A DNA stretch of 64,000 bases, taken from Pseudonocardia autotrophica. GTDB taxonomy: Bacteria > Actinomycetota > Actinomycetes > Mycobacteriales > Pseudonocardiaceae. The DNA is taken from contig NZ_JNYD01000035.1 in NCBI RefSeq assembly GCF_000717175.1, forward strand, positions 37,968 through 101,967. Reading direction: 5' to 3'. Below are positions 55,702 to 64,000 of this stretch, piece after piece (the first letter of the stretch is position 1; each line of letters begins with the position of its first letter). The notes under the pieces were generated by a model, which made no database searches, was not told where the DNA came from, and saw only the letters and a list, made by a program, of their open reading frames with translations. A program made the position numbers and the translations under genes.

Positions 55702-57177
55702 TCATCCCGCCGTTCCCACGGTGACGAGGCCGGCGGCCGCCGGGACCACGACCTCGCGGGCCTCGACGACGAGGTCCGCCCCCTCGGAGTCGACCACCTC
55801 GGCCCGCACGAACGCGCCCACCTCGAGGGGCTCGCCGTCGAGCTCGCCGGAGACGAACACACACTCGCCGTCGACCTCGGGGGCCTGGTGCGCGGCACGC
55901 CCGGTGGCGTCCTCGGTCTCCGACTCCGCCGTCTCCACCAGCACGACGACCTCGGTGCCGATCCGCTCCTCGGCCCGCTGCGTCATCAGCTCGTCGACCA
56001 GCGCGGAGATCCGCTCGACGCGCGCGGCGACCTCCGCCGGGTCGACCTTGCCGTCGTAGCCGGCCGCCTCGGTGCCCTCCTCGTCCGAGTAGCCGAACAC
56101 GCCGACGGCATCGAGCCGGGCACCCGTCAGGAAGGCCTCCAGCTCGGCGAGGTCCTCCTCGGTCTCCCCGGGGAACCCGACGATCACGTTGCTGCGGATG
56201 CCCGCCTCCGGAGCGACGGCGCGGATGCGCGCGCAGAGGTCGAGGAAGTCGGTGCGGGAGCCGAAGCGGCGCATCCGCCGCAGGACCGGGTTCGACGCGT
56301 GCTGGAAGGACAGGTCGAAGTAGGGCGCGACCCCCTCGGTGGCCGCGACGACCTGCAGCAGGTCGGGGCGGGTCTCGGCGGGCTGCAGATAGCTGACCCG
56401 CACGCGCTCGATCCCGGGGATCGCGGCGAGCCGGGGCAGCAGGTCGACCAGCGCGCGAGTGCCGCCGGGGAGGTCCTTCCCGTACGACGTCGAGTTCTCG
56501 CTGACCAGCACGAGCTCCCGTACCCCGTCCCGGGCGAGCCATGCGGCCTCCGCGAGCACCTCGTCCGGGTGGCGCGACACGAACGAGCCGCGGAAGGACG
56601 GGATGGCGCAGAACGCGCAGCGGCGGTCGCAGCCCGAGGCCAGCTTGAGGCTCGCGACAGGGCCCGTGCTCAGCCGGCGGCGCGCGATGTCGGGGACCCA
56701 GGCGTGGCCCGGGATCGCGACGTCGACGCTCGCCTCCGGGCGCTGCACCGGCGAGATCGGGAGCAGGGTGCGCCGGTCGACGGGCACGTGCGGCGTGGGG
56801 GTGTGCCCCGCGACCACGTCCCCCAGGCGCTCGGCGAGGTCCGGGTAGGCGTCGAAGCCCAGCACGGCGTCGGCCTCGGGGAGGCTGTCGGCCAGCTCCT
56901 TGCCGTACCGCTCGGCCATGCAGCCGACCGCAACCACCTTGGCGCCGCGGCCCTTCGCCACGTCCGACGCCGAGAGCAGCGTGTCGATCGAGTCCTTCTT
57001 GGCCTGTTCGACGAAACCGCACGTGTTCACCACGATCACGTCCGCCTCGTCGGCCTCGGCCAGCTCCCAGCCGCTACCGGCCAGCCGGCCGGCGAGCTCC
57101 TCGGAGTCGACCTCGTTGCGGGCGCAGCCCAGTGTCAGCAGGGCGGCCCGGCGGGGCGCGGCGTCTCGGGAACTCAC
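55702..57177 (-). CDS. rimO: Ribosomal protein S12 methylthiotransferase RimO
   Basis: A 491-residue radical-SAM enzyme. The methylthiotransferase-domain cysteines are C18 (LGCARNEVD), C53 (NTCGF) and C86 (VGCMAERY); the radical-SAM triad CDRRCAFC is at C183, C187 and C190, followed by [11 protein letters not shown]. LGCARNxVDSE distinguishes it from MiaB at the left edge of this window. It modifies Asp88 of S12. The GTG start at 57177 fits the family start. It is divergent from the acetyltransferase gene. Confidence 0.97.
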   Translation of the reverse strand: MSSRDAAPRRAALLTLGCARNEVDSEELAGRLAGSGWELAEADEADVIVVNTCGFVEQAKKDSIDTLLSASDVAKGRGAKVVAVGCMAERYGKELADSLPEADAVLGFDAYPDLAERLGDVVAGHTPTPHVPVDRRTLLPISPVQRPEASVDVAIPGHAWVPDIARRRLSTGPVASLKLASGCDRRCAFCAIPSFRGSFVSRHPDEVLAEAAWLARDGVRELVLVSENSTSYGKDLPGGTRALVDLLPRLAAIPGIERVRVSYLQPAETRPDLLQVVAATEGVAPYFDLSFQHASNPVLRRMRRFGSRTDFLDLCARIRAVAPEAGIRSNVIVGFPGETEEDLAELEAFLTGARLDAVGVFGYSDEEGTEAAGYDGKVDPAEVAARVERISALVDELMTQRAEERIGTEVVVLVETAESETEDATGRAAHQAPEVDGECVFVSGELDGEPLEVGAFVRAEVVDSEGADLVVEAREVVVPAAAGLVTVGTAG

Positions 57178-57223
57178 GAGTCACAGGGTAGACGGCAGCT
57201 CGCATGATCTACGCTCCACCGCC

Positions 57224-57721
57224 ATGGCAGCGGTGGCCGTCCGGCGGGCGCGCACCGCCGATGTGACGACGATCAAGTCCCTCGTGGACAACTACGCGGG
57301 CAAGGTGCTGCTCGCCAAGGAGATCGTCACCCTCTACGAAGCGGTGCAGGAGTTCCTGGTCGCGGAGATCGACGGCGAGGTCGTCGGGTGCGGCGCGTTG
57401 CACGTGCTGTGGGAGGACCTCGGCGAGATCCGCACGGTCGCGGTGCACCCCAAGGTGCTCGGCCGCGGGGCGGGGCACGCGATCGTGTCGGCGCTCATCG
57501 ACGGGGCCCGTGAGCTGGGGCTCAAGCGCCTCTTCGTGCTCACCTTCGAGCGGCACTTCTTCGCCCGGCACGGGTTCGCCGAGATCGACGGCACCCCCGT
57601 GTCGCAGGAGGTGTTCAACGCGATGCTGCGCTCCTACGACGCCGGCGTGGCGGAGTTCCTCGATCTCGCCCACGTCAAGCCCAACACCCTCGGCAACGTC
57701 CGCATGATGCTCACCCTCTGA
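57224..57721 (+). CDS. GNAT-family amino-acid N-acetyltransferase (ArgA-like)
   Basis: A 165-residue GNAT enzyme with the acetyl-CoA-binding segment VHPKVLGRGAGHAIVSALI and LFVLTFERHFFARHGFAEID. It matches in length and position the stand-alone N-acetylglutamate synthase of mycobacteria (Rv2747 neighbourhood, from memory). It would make N-acetylglutamate, the first step of arginine synthesis. The ATG at 57224 is 46 bp from the divergent rimO start. Confidence 0.88.
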   Translation: MAAVAVRRARTADVTTIKSLVDNYAGKVLLAKEIVTLYEAVQEFLVAEIDGEVVGCGALHVLWEDLGEIRTVAVHPKVLGRGAGHAIVSALIDGARELGLKRLFVLTFERHFFARHGFAEIDGTPVSQEVFNAMLRSYDAGVAEFLDLAHVKPNTLGNVRMMLTL

Positions 57722-57747
57722 CCCCGCGAGCCGCGCTGCAGCCCCGC

Positions 57748-57912
57748 GAGTCGGGACTTCCAGCACCGCGAGTCGGGAGTTCCGGCACCGCGAGTCGGGA
57801 GTTCCGGCAGCGCGAGTCGGGAGTTCCGGCAGCGCGAGTCGGGACTTCCAGCACCGCGAGTCGGGAGTTCCGGCAGCGCGAGTCGGGATTTCTGGCAGCG
57901 CGAGTCGGGAGT
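57748..57912. repeat. 22-bp tandem repeat array, left of ankyrin gene
   Basis: Eight copies of about GAGTCGGGAGTTCCGGCACCGC at a 22-bp step, with small substitutions (ACTTCCAGC, ATTTCTGGC). It starts 26 bp after the acetyltransferase stop. The same unit occurs in inverted orientation at 58679-58788. Confidence 0.88.
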
Positions 57913-57963
57913 CCGCGCGTCCGAGATGCACGTGTGGGGAGACCGGCGGGCAGGATCGACCGC

Positions 57964-58662
57964 ATGACCGAGGCCGAGGAGCAGGCCGTCGCCGCGATCC
58001 GGGCCGGCGACGCGGAGGCGCTGCGCCGCCTGCTCGACGCCGAGCCCGGCCTCGCCACCGCCCGTCCCGACGGCGCGCGAACGCTGCTGCACGTCGTCGC
58101 GGACTGGCCCGGCAACCGCCCGGCCGGACCCGAGATGGCGCGGATGCTCGTGGCGGCGGGCGCGGACGTCGACGCCCGGTTCGTCGGCGCGCACCGCGAG
58201 ACCGCCCTGCACTGGGCCGCCGGCAACGACGACGTCCCCCTGCTCGACGCCCTGCTCGACGCCGGCGCCGCGATCGACGCCGACGGTGCGGTGATCGCCG
58301 GCGGCACACCCCTCTCCGACGCCGTCGCGTTCGGGCAGCACGCCGCCGCGCGCCGGCTCGTCGAACGGGGGGCGACGCCCCGCCCTCACGAGGCCGCCGC
58401 GCTCGGCTTGGTCGACCTCCTGGTCGCCGAGTACGAGGAGTACCCGCCGCGGCCCGACGACGTCGACGTCGCGTTCTGGTACGCCTGCCACGGCGGGAGC
58501 CTCGACGCGGCCGAGTACCTGCTGGACCGCGGCGCCGACCGGGACGTGCTGCCGCCGTGGGAGCGGCTCACCCCGCTCGACGCCGCCGAGCGCGCCGCGG
58601 CCGGGGAGCTCGTCGACTGGCTGCGGCAGCACGGAGCCCACCGGGCCGCCGAGCTGGGATGA
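57964..58662 (+). CDS. Ankyrin-repeat protein
   Basis: A 232-residue soluble protein with about four ankyrin repeats (AIRAGDAEALRRLLDAEPGL; MLVAAGADVDARF; ETALHWAAGNDDVPLLDALL; YACHGGSLDAAEYLLDRGAD). Ankyrin repeats mediate protein contacts; the partner is unknown. The ATG follows GGCAGGATCGACCGC without a strong ribosome site. The gene is a single unit enclosed by inverted 22-bp repeat arrays, which makes it look like a cassette. Confidence 0.88.
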   Translation: MTEAEEQAVAAIRAGDAEALRRLLDAEPGLATARPDGARTLLHVVADWPGNRPAGPEMARMLVAAGADVDARFVGAHRETALHWAAGNDDVPLLDALLDAGAAIDADGAVIAGGTPLSDAVAFGQHAAARRLVERGATPRPHEAAALGLVDLLVAEYEEYPPRPDDVDVAFWYACHGGSLDAAEYLLDRGADRDVLPPWERLTPLDAAERAAAGELVDWLRQHGAHRAAELG

Positions 58663-58678
58663 GCCGACAGTAGCTCGC

Positions 58679-58788
58679 GACTCGCGGTGCCGGAACTGCC
58701 GACTCGCGCTGCCGGAACTGCCGACTCGCGCTGCCGGAACTGCCGACTCGCGGTGCCGGAACTGCCGACTCGCGGGAGGTTGCAGCGC
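58679..58788. repeat. 22-bp tandem repeat array, right of ankyrin gene (inverted relative to left array)
   Basis: Five copies of GACTCGCGGTGCCGGAACTGCC start at 58679, 58701, 58723, 58745 and 58767. Read on the other strand they match the left array except for one base (GTCGGC for GTCGGG). Confidence 0.88.
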
Positions 58789-58834
58789 AGCTGTTGGGGT
58801 GCGGGGCGTTGAGCTGGGTCGATACCCTCGGAGC

Positions 58835-59665
58835 GTGTCCGACCCGACCCGCCCCGAGGGCGGCTCGGAGCTGGTGTGGGCGCGGCCGGCTCCGGCGCTG
58901 CGCCCGCTCGTCGACCTCTACAGCGGCTACCACATGCCCGCGTCGGCCCCCGGCACGCACATGGGGGTCCCGGGCGGCCACCTGACCTTCCTGCTGTGCC
59001 TGGACGGCGTCGTCGACGTCCTGCGCACGCCCGATCCCGCCCGGTCCCCCGGCTCGTTCCGCGGCATGGTCGGCGGGCTGCACGACCGCCCCGCCGTGAT
59101 CGCCACGGGGCCCGCGCAGACCGGCCTGCAGCTGCGGTTGACCTGGCTCGGCGCGCGCATCCTGCTCGGTGCCCCGGCGAGTGCCCTGGCCGGCGACGTC
59201 GTCGGGCTCGGCGACCTCCTCGGCCGGCGCGCCGAGGTGCTCGTCGAGCGCCTCGCGGAGGCCCCGGGCTGGGCGAGCCGGTTCGCGCTGCTCGACGCCG
59301 CGCTCAGCCGGCTCGCCGCCGACGCCCGCCGCCCGGACCCGCACCCGGAGGTCGCGCGCGCCTGGGACCGGCTGGCGGGAACCGGCGGCACGCTGCGGAT
59401 CGAGGAGCTCGCCCGCGAGATCGGCTGGAGCCGCCGGCACCTGGCCCTGCGGTTCCGCGACGAGATCGGTCTCTCCCCCAAGTCGGCCGCCCGGGTGATC
59501 CGCTTCGAGCGGGCCTGCGACCTGCTGCGCGGTCCCGCGCGCCCGGCCCTCGCCGACACGGCCGCGGTCTGCGGCTACGCCGACCAGGCCCACCTCGCCC
59601 GCGACTTCCGCGAGCTCGCCGGGCTCACCGCGACCGAGTGGCTGGCCGAGCGCCCCGACGGCTGA
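58835..59665 (+). CDS. AraC-family transcriptional regulator
   Basis: A 276-residue regulator. The C-terminal ~95 residues hold the two helix-turn-helices (RIEELAREIGWSRRHLALRF; DTAAVCGYADQAHLARDFRE); the N-terminal part looks like the cupin-type sensor of the DUF6597 kind. GTG 58835 is preferred: TACCCT at 58823-58828 lies 6 bp upstream, giving a probable leaderless transcript. The target is unknown; trmL follows 43 bp later. Confidence 0.88.
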   Translation: MSDPTRPEGGSELVWARPAPALRPLVDLYSGYHMPASAPGTHMGVPGGHLTFLLCLDGVVDVLRTPDPARSPGSFRGMVGGLHDRPAVIATGPAQTGLQLRLTWLGARILLGAPASALAGDVVGLGDLLGRRAEVLVERLAEAPGWASRFALLDAALSRLAADARRPDPHPEVARAWDRLAGTGGTLRIEELAREIGWSRRHLALRFRDEIGLSPKSAARVIRFERACDLLRGPARPALADTAAVCGYADQAHLARDFRELAGLTATEWLAERPDG

Positions 59666-59708
59666 TCCGGTTCCCCCACGACCGCACGCCGCCTGCTACG
59701 AAGGGCGC

Positions 59709-60203
59709 GTGTTCCGGATCGCCTTCCACGCCCCCGAGATCCCGCCCAACACCGGCAGCGCGATCCGGCTCGCCGCCAACACCGGCGCCGAGCTGCACCT
59801 GGTGGAGCCGCTGGGCTTCGCGCTCGACGAGCGCAACGTCCGGCGCGCCGGCCTCGACTACCACGAGCTCGCCGAGCTCCGGGTGCACCGCACGATCGAC
59901 GGCCTGTGGGCCGCGGTGGCGCCCGCCCGCGTGTACGCGTTCACGACGGGCGCGGACCGCGACTACACCGACGTCGCCTACGAGCCCGGCGACGTCCTGC
60001 TCTTCGGCTCGGAGTCGACCGGGCTGCCCACCGACGTGGCCCACGCCCCGCAGGTCAGCGCGCGGGTCCGGCTCCCGATGGTCCCCGGGTCCCGGTCGCT
60101 GAACCTCGCCAACGCCGCGGCCGTCGCGGTCTACGAGGCCTGGCGCCAGCACGCCTTCGCGGGCGCGGCTACTGCTGCACGACCGCCTGCACGTCGAGGT
60201 TGA
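59709..60203 (+). CDS. trmL: tRNA (cytidine/uridine-2'-O-)-methyltransferase TrmL type (SPOUT)
   Basis: A 164-residue SPOUT methyltransferase acting on the wobble base of tRNA-Leu. FRIAFHAPEIPPNTGSAIRL is the family N-terminus, LLFGSESTGLP the SAM knot loop and VPGSRSLNLANAAAVAVYEA the C-terminal knot. GTG at 59709. The family fold ends near residue 155; the last ~9 residues overlap the convergent YceI gene by 35 bp. Confidence 0.94.
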   Translation: MFRIAFHAPEIPPNTGSAIRLAANTGAELHLVEPLGFALDERNVRRAGLDYHELAELRVHRTIDGLWAAVAPARVYAFTTGADRDYTDVAYEPGDVLLFGSESTGLPTDVAHAPQVSARVRLPMVPGSRSLNLANAAAVAVYEAWRQHAFAGAATAARPPARRG

Positions 60204-61041
60204 TCTCGATCGTCGAGCCGACGACGGGCACACCGCGGTTGACCATCTGCTGCCAGTTGAGCGTGAAGTGCTCACGGTGCAGCTCGGCGGTGGCGACGGC
60301 ACCGGCGCGCCGGCCGTTCCACTCCTCCATGCCGAGGAAGGTGACGTCGAGCTGGACGTCGCTGGTCAGGCCGTGGAGCGTGAGGTCGCCGTCGACGATC
60401 CAGCGGTTGCCGGGGCCGCGACGGAAGCGGGTGCTGGAGAAACGCAGCTGCGGGAAGCGCTCGACGTCGAGGAAGTCCGGCGACCGCAGGTGGGTGTCCC
60501 GGGCCTCGACGTTGGTGTCGACGCTGACGGCGTCGATCACGACGTCAACGGCCGAGTCCTCGAAGGGCTCGGCGATGCGGATCTGCCCGCGGAAGCGGTT
60601 GAACCGGCCGTAGACCCGCGACATGCCGATGTGCCGGGCGATGAACCGGATCGAGGAGTGGTCCGGGTCGATGTCGTAGACACCGGGCGGCGGCGGGGTG
60701 AGCGACTGGTCCGGCGCGAGCGTCAGCGCACCGACCTCGGCGTGCTTGCCCCACTCGACCTCGACCGTGGTGCCGTTGCCCCGGTAGCCACCGGCCTCGG
60801 CGCGGACCCGGTACTCCCCCGGGACGAGCGCGGCGGTGAAGTAGCCGAAGGGGTCCGTGTCGGCGTTGACGATCTGCGTGCTGGCGCGGTCGAGGACCGA
60901 GACCTGCGCCCCGGCCAGCGGCCGCCCCTCGCCGTCCTGGACCTGCCCGCTCAGCAGTCCGCCGGTGAGCGGGATCGGCACGAGCGCGTTCCGACCGGTG
61001 TCCGACCGGCGTGCACCCTTCCCACGCTTGCTCCAGAACAC
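60169..61041 (-). CDS. YceI-family protein with carboxypeptidase-regulatory-like domain
   Basis: A 290-residue protein. Residues ~28-112 form a beta-sandwich of the CarboxypepD_reg type (LSGQVQDGEGRPLAGAQVSV ... FTAALVPGEYRVRAEAGGYR); residues ~120-290 are a YceI lipocalin-like barrel (GVYDIDPDHSSIRFIARHIG ... LTLHGLTSDVQLDVTFLG) that binds isoprenoid-type ligands in other bacteria. No signal peptide is visible, unlike E. coli YceI. The GTG at 61041 has GGAAGG 7 bp upstream. The 193-bp gap to ftsK holds GTCAC-N6-GTGAC (61105-61120) and nothing else notable. Confidence 0.92.
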   Translation of the reverse strand: MFWSKRGKGARRSDTGRNALVPIPLTGGLLSGQVQDGEGRPLAGAQVSVLDRASTQIVNADTDPFGYFTAALVPGEYRVRAEAGGYRGNGTTVEVEWGKHAEVGALTLAPDQSLTPPPPGVYDIDPDHSSIRFIARHIGMSRVYGRFNRFRGQIRIAEPFEDSAVDVVIDAVSVDTNVEARDTHLRSPDFLDVERFPQLRFSSTRFRRGPGNRWIVDGDLTLHGLTSDVQLDVTFLGMEEWNGRRAGAVATAELHREHFTLNWQQMVNRGVPVVGSTIEINLDVQAVVQQ

Positions 61042-61234
61042 TCCATGACCTTCCGACGAGGAGACGGCCCGGGCACGGGCCGCCGAACACTCTGGCAGAA
61101 AAGGTCACGAACCGGTGACGCCGACGGCTCTCTTGTGAACGCCCCCACACGGTCGCACGCCGAACGGCCGCTCAGCGGAGCCGAACGACCACCGTCGGGT
61201 CGGTTCCCGCTGGTAGAAGGTTCAACGACCGTCC

Positions 61235-63814
61235 TCAGTCGTCGTCCTCGGAGGGGGCCTCGCCGCCCCCGCCGCGCAGCAGCCAGATCACGTTCTCGAG
61301 CTCCTCGGGCTTAATGAGCACGTCCCGCGCCTTCGAGCCCTCGGACGGTCCGACGATCCCGCGCGTCTCGAGCAGGTCCATCAGCCGGCCCGCCTTCGCG
61401 AACCCGACGCGCAGCTTCCGCTGGAGCATCGACGTGGAGCCGAACTGCGAGGTCACGATGAGCTCGGCGGCCTGGATGAGGACCTCGAGGTCGTCCCCGA
61501 TGTCCGGGTCGATCTCCTTGGCCTCGCCCTGCTTCGCCGCCGTGACGCCCTCGGTGTAGGTCGGCTCGGCCTGCTCCTTGGTGAACCCGACGACCTCGGC
61601 GATCTCCTCGTCCGAGATGTACGCGCCCTGCATGCGGATCGGCTTGCTGGCGCCCATGGGCAGGTAGAGCCCGTCGCCCATGCCGATCAGCTTCTCGGCG
61701 CCCGGCTGGTCGAGGATGACCCGCGAGTCCGTGAGCGACGACGTGGCGAACGCCAGCCGGGACGGCACGTTCGTCTTGATCAGACCGGTGACCACGTCGA
61801 CCGACGGCCGCTGGGTCGCCAGGACGAGGTGGATGCCGGCCGCGCGGGCCTTCTGCGTGATGCGGACGATCGCGTCCTCGACGTCCCGCGGGGCGGTCAT
61901 CATGAGGTCGGCCAGCTCGTCGACGATGCAGAGGATGTACGGGTAGGGCCGGTACTCCCGCTCGCTGCCCAGGGGCGCGGTGATCTCGCCGGAGCGGACC
62001 TTGCGGTTGAAGTCGTCGATGTGCCGGACCCGGTTGGCCTGCATGTCCTGGTAGCGCTGCTCCATCTCCTCCACCAGCCAGGCGAGCGCGGACGCCGCCT
62101 TCTTCGGCTGGGTGATGATGGGCGTGATCAGGTGCGGAATGCCCTCGTACGGCGTGAGCTCGACCATCTTGGGGTCGACGAGGATCATCCGGACCTCCTC
62201 GGGCGTGGCCCGGGAGAGCAGGGAGACCAGCATCGAGTTGACGAAGCTGGACTTGCCGGAACCGGTGGAGCCCGCGACCAGCAGGTGCGGCATCTTCGCC
62301 AGGTTCGCGCAGAGGAAATGGCCCTCGATGTCCTTGCCCAGGCCGATGACCATGGGGTGCTGCTCGTTGCGCGCCGTGCCGGAGCGCAGCACGTCGCCGA
62401 GCCGGACCATCTCGCGGTCGGAGTTGGGCACCTCGATGCCGACCGCGGACTTGCCCGGGATCGGCGCGAGGATGCGGACGTTGTCCGTGGCCACCGCGTA
62501 GGCGATGTTCTTCGACAGCTGGGTGATCTTCTCGACCTTCACGGCCGGGCCCAGCTCGATCTCGTAGCGGGTGACCGTCGGGCCGCGGGTGAAGCCGGTG
62601 ACCTGCGCGTCGACGTTGAACTGGTCGAGCACCCCCGTGATGCGCTCGATCATCTCGTCGTTCGCGGCGGAGCGGACCTTCGGCGCCGGGCCGGTCTCGA
62701 GCAGGTCCGCGGGCGGCAGCGTGTACTCGCCCTCGCCGACGGGCTCGCGGATGGCCATCGACATCTGCTCGCCCTCGGCGGGCACGGCCTCCGCGGGCGG
62801 CGTCGCCACGATCGAGGCCGGGTCCGGGCGCTTCGCCTTCGGCTTGGGCGCGACCGGGACGTACTCCTCCTCCGGCTCCGCCGGCGGCGTGTCGCCCGCG
62901 GCGTCCGCGGTGCCGGCGGTGTCGTCCTGGAAGGCCTCGGCGCTCGTCGCCTGCCGGCGGCGGGCCGGACGGCGGCGCGCCGGCGGAGCCTCGGCCGCGG
63001 GCTCCTCCTCGGCGAGGGGAGCCTCGTCCTCCTCGCCCTCGGGGTGGATCTCGGGCTGGCCGAGCAGCCGGCGCACGCGGTTTGGCACCTCGCGCACGGG
63101 CGTGGCCGTGAGCACCAGGAACGCGTAGAAGCTGACGAGCAGCAGGATCGGCACCGCGACCCAGGCGGTGAGCCCGCTCGCCAGCGGGGTGGCCGCGACG
63201 TAGCCGATCGCGCCGCCGCCGGACGCCCACTGCCCGGGTTCGTCCGGCGAGCCGGAGAACAGGTGCACCAGCCCCAGCACGCCCAGGGCCAGCAGCAGCG
63301 TGCCGACGGCGATCCGCGGCCGCGCCTCGGGGTGCGCGGGCGTGGTCATCAACACGACGCCGACGGCCAGCAGGATCACCGGCAGCAGCACGCCGGCGAT
63401 GCCGAACACGGCCCCGACGCCGGCCGAGAACCCGCGGCCGACCGGGCCGCCGGCCTCCCACCAGATCCCCGCGGCGGAGATCACCGCGAGCACGATGAAC
63501 AGCACGCCGAGCCCGTCCCGGCGGTGCGCGGGGTCGATCTCGCGGGTGCGTCCGGCCGCGCGCCCCGCCGACCTGGTCATCCGGACGACGCCGCGGCCGA
63601 CGGCGTCGATCCCCTTGTCGATCAGGTCCGGCTGGCGGCGGGCGGGCTGACGCTTCGCGGGCGTGCGGGACCGCGACGACGACGAGCCGCGCGAGCGGGA
63701 CGCGGACGACCGCGAGCGCGACGACGAGGACGACCGCGAGCTCCGACCCGATCCGGCCGCGGCCCGCAGGCCCGCCCCGTCCGCGGCCCGCCCGGCCGTT
63801 CCTCGTCCTGCCAT
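61235..63814 (-). CDS. ftsK: DNA translocase FtsK
   Basis: An 859-residue septal DNA pump. After a Ser/Arg-rich leader (residues ~15-60) come four to five membrane helices (~95-250), an acidic/proline linker (~260-400) and the RecA-like motor with Walker [11 protein letters not shown] near residue 517, Walker [14 protein letters not shown] and the C-terminal winged-helix gamma domain ([20 protein letters not shown]) that reads KOPS. ATG 63814 was chosen; an upstream start would add 16 unlikely residues. It follows the order pgsA-argA-ftsK seen in mycobacteria. Confidence 0.96.
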   Translation of the reverse strand: MAGRGTAGRAADGAGLRAAAGSGRSSRSSSSSRSRSSASRSRGSSSSRSRTPAKRQPARRQPDLIDKGIDAVGRGVVRMTRSAGRAAGRTREIDPAHRRDGLGVLFIVLAVISAAGIWWEAGGPVGRGFSAGVGAVFGIAGVLLPVILLAVGVVLMTTPAHPEARPRIAVGTLLLALGVLGLVHLFSGSPDEPGQWASGGGAIGYVAATPLASGLTAWVAVPILLLVSFYAFLVLTATPVREVPNRVRRLLGQPEIHPEGEEDEAPLAEEEPAAEAPPARRRPARRRQATSAEAFQDDTAGTADAAGDTPPAEPEEEYVPVAPKPKAKRPDPASIVATPPAEAVPAEGEQMSMAIREPVGEGEYTLPPADLLETGPAPKVRSAANDEMIERITGVLDQFNVDAQVTGFTRGPTVTRYEIELGPAVKVEKITQLSKNIAYAVATDNVRILAPIPGKSAVGIEVPNSDREMVRLGDVLRSGTARNEQHPMVIGLGKDIEGHFLCANLAKMPHLLVAGSTGSGKSSFVNSMLVSLLSRATPEEVRMILVDPKMVELTPYEGIPHLITPIITQPKKAASALAWLVEEMEQRYQDMQANRVRHIDDFNRKVRSGEITAPLGSEREYRPYPYILCIVDELADLMMTAPRDVEDAIVRITQKARAAGIHLVLATQRPSVDVVTGLIKTNVPSRLAFATSSLTDSRVILDQPGAEKLIGMGDGLYLPMGASKPIRMQGAYISDEEIAEVVGFTKEQAEPTYTEGVTAAKQGEAKEIDPDIGDDLEVLIQAAELIVTSQFGSTSMLQRKLRVGFAKAGRLMDLLETRGIVGPSEGSKARDVLIKPEELENVIWLLRGGGGEAPSEDDD

Positions 63815-63931
63815 GTCGCCCACGGTAGCCGCGGAGACCGACGAAACCGGTGACCGACGCACCCCCGGACCTGGCTCACAGACCGGGCGCCGAGGCGCGC
63901 CGGGCTGTGAAGAGAATCGACCGCAGCCGGG

Positions 63932-64000
63932 CTACGCGGTCTTGTCGAGGGTGACCCGGTAGCCGAGGTTGTGGAGTTGGTGGATGAGCCGGTCGCGTTG
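63932..64000 (-). mobile_element. Probable C-terminal end of a transposase (cut by window edge)
   Basis: A minus-strand frame enters from the right edge and reads QRDRLIHQLHNLGYRVTLDKTA before TAG at 63934-63932. The pattern RLIHQLxxLGYxVTL near the very end of a protein resembles the C-termini of IS110-type and similar transposases (from memory). Only 22 codons are visible, so the family is not certain. It lies 118 bp from the ftsK start. Confidence 0.4.

Noticed and set aside
57748..58788. 22-bp arrays considered as CRISPR
   Set aside because: No spacers between units; period equals the unit length.

Overview
The window is a very high-GC chromosomal segment of an actinomycete. Many genes start with GTG, stop/start overlaps (GTGA, ATGA) are common, lipoprotein signals are frequent, and no rRNA or tRNA gene was seen. 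Gene content and order point to the Pseudonocardiaceae or a close relative (inference). The right third follows the order known from mycobacteria: miaB ... recX-recA-DUF3046 ... pspA-clgR-pgsA-(rimO)-argA-like-ftsK. Several accessory blocks are interleaved with that backbone.

Layout. 0-16 kb: 5' part of miaB; an orphan TAXI lipoprotein; an Fbp-type ferric-iron ABC operon; a three-gene set of response regulator, histidine kinase and a fused adenylation/carrier/membrane-acyltransferase protein; a gluABCD-type amino-acid uptake operon with a 34-codon ORF interlocked between the two permeases; and an S9 peptidase. 16-18.8 kb: repeat-rich DNA carrying only a small thioredoxin-like gene and a small acidic gene. 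18.8-26 kb: two complete succinate dehydrogenase operons back to back, each ending in a hairpin, with a divergent LysR gene. 27-30 kb: a frameshifted RpiR-type regulator, divergent from a hydrolase and a siderophore-type binding lipoprotein across paired palindromes. 30-33 kb: recX (with a very long low-complexity N-terminus), recA with an SOS box, and DUF3046. 33-38.5 kb: a DrrAB-like exporter with a divergent TetR gene and paired operators, a CoA-transferase with permuted domain order, a second TetR gene and an EamA exporter. 38.4-44.4 kb: the giant helicase Lhr and an HSL-type esterase. 44.5-49.4 kb: a catabolic block (TetR, acyl-CoA ligase, nitroreductase, divergent Baeyer-Villiger monooxygenase) with two matching palindromic operators. 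49.3-54.3 kb: cell-envelope genes (L,D-transpeptidase, lipoprotein, YidC paralogue), a Nei-type glycosylase and PspA. 54.5-63.8 kb: clgR, pgsA, rimO, an ArgA-type acetyltransferase, an ankyrin gene bracketed by inverted repeat arrays, AraC, TrmL, YceI and FtsK. The last 69 bases look like the 3' end of a transposase.

The best candidates for something undescribed are: the A-carrier-AT3 protein with its two-component system (a one-polypeptide, Dlt-like surface-acylation idea); the interlocked small ORF in the glu operon; the permuted CaiB/BaiF protein; the ankyrin gene between mirror-image 22-bp arrays; the RecX extension; and the paired operators at three divergent regulator or catabolic loci. 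All functional statements rest on motif recognition by eye; no database search was run.
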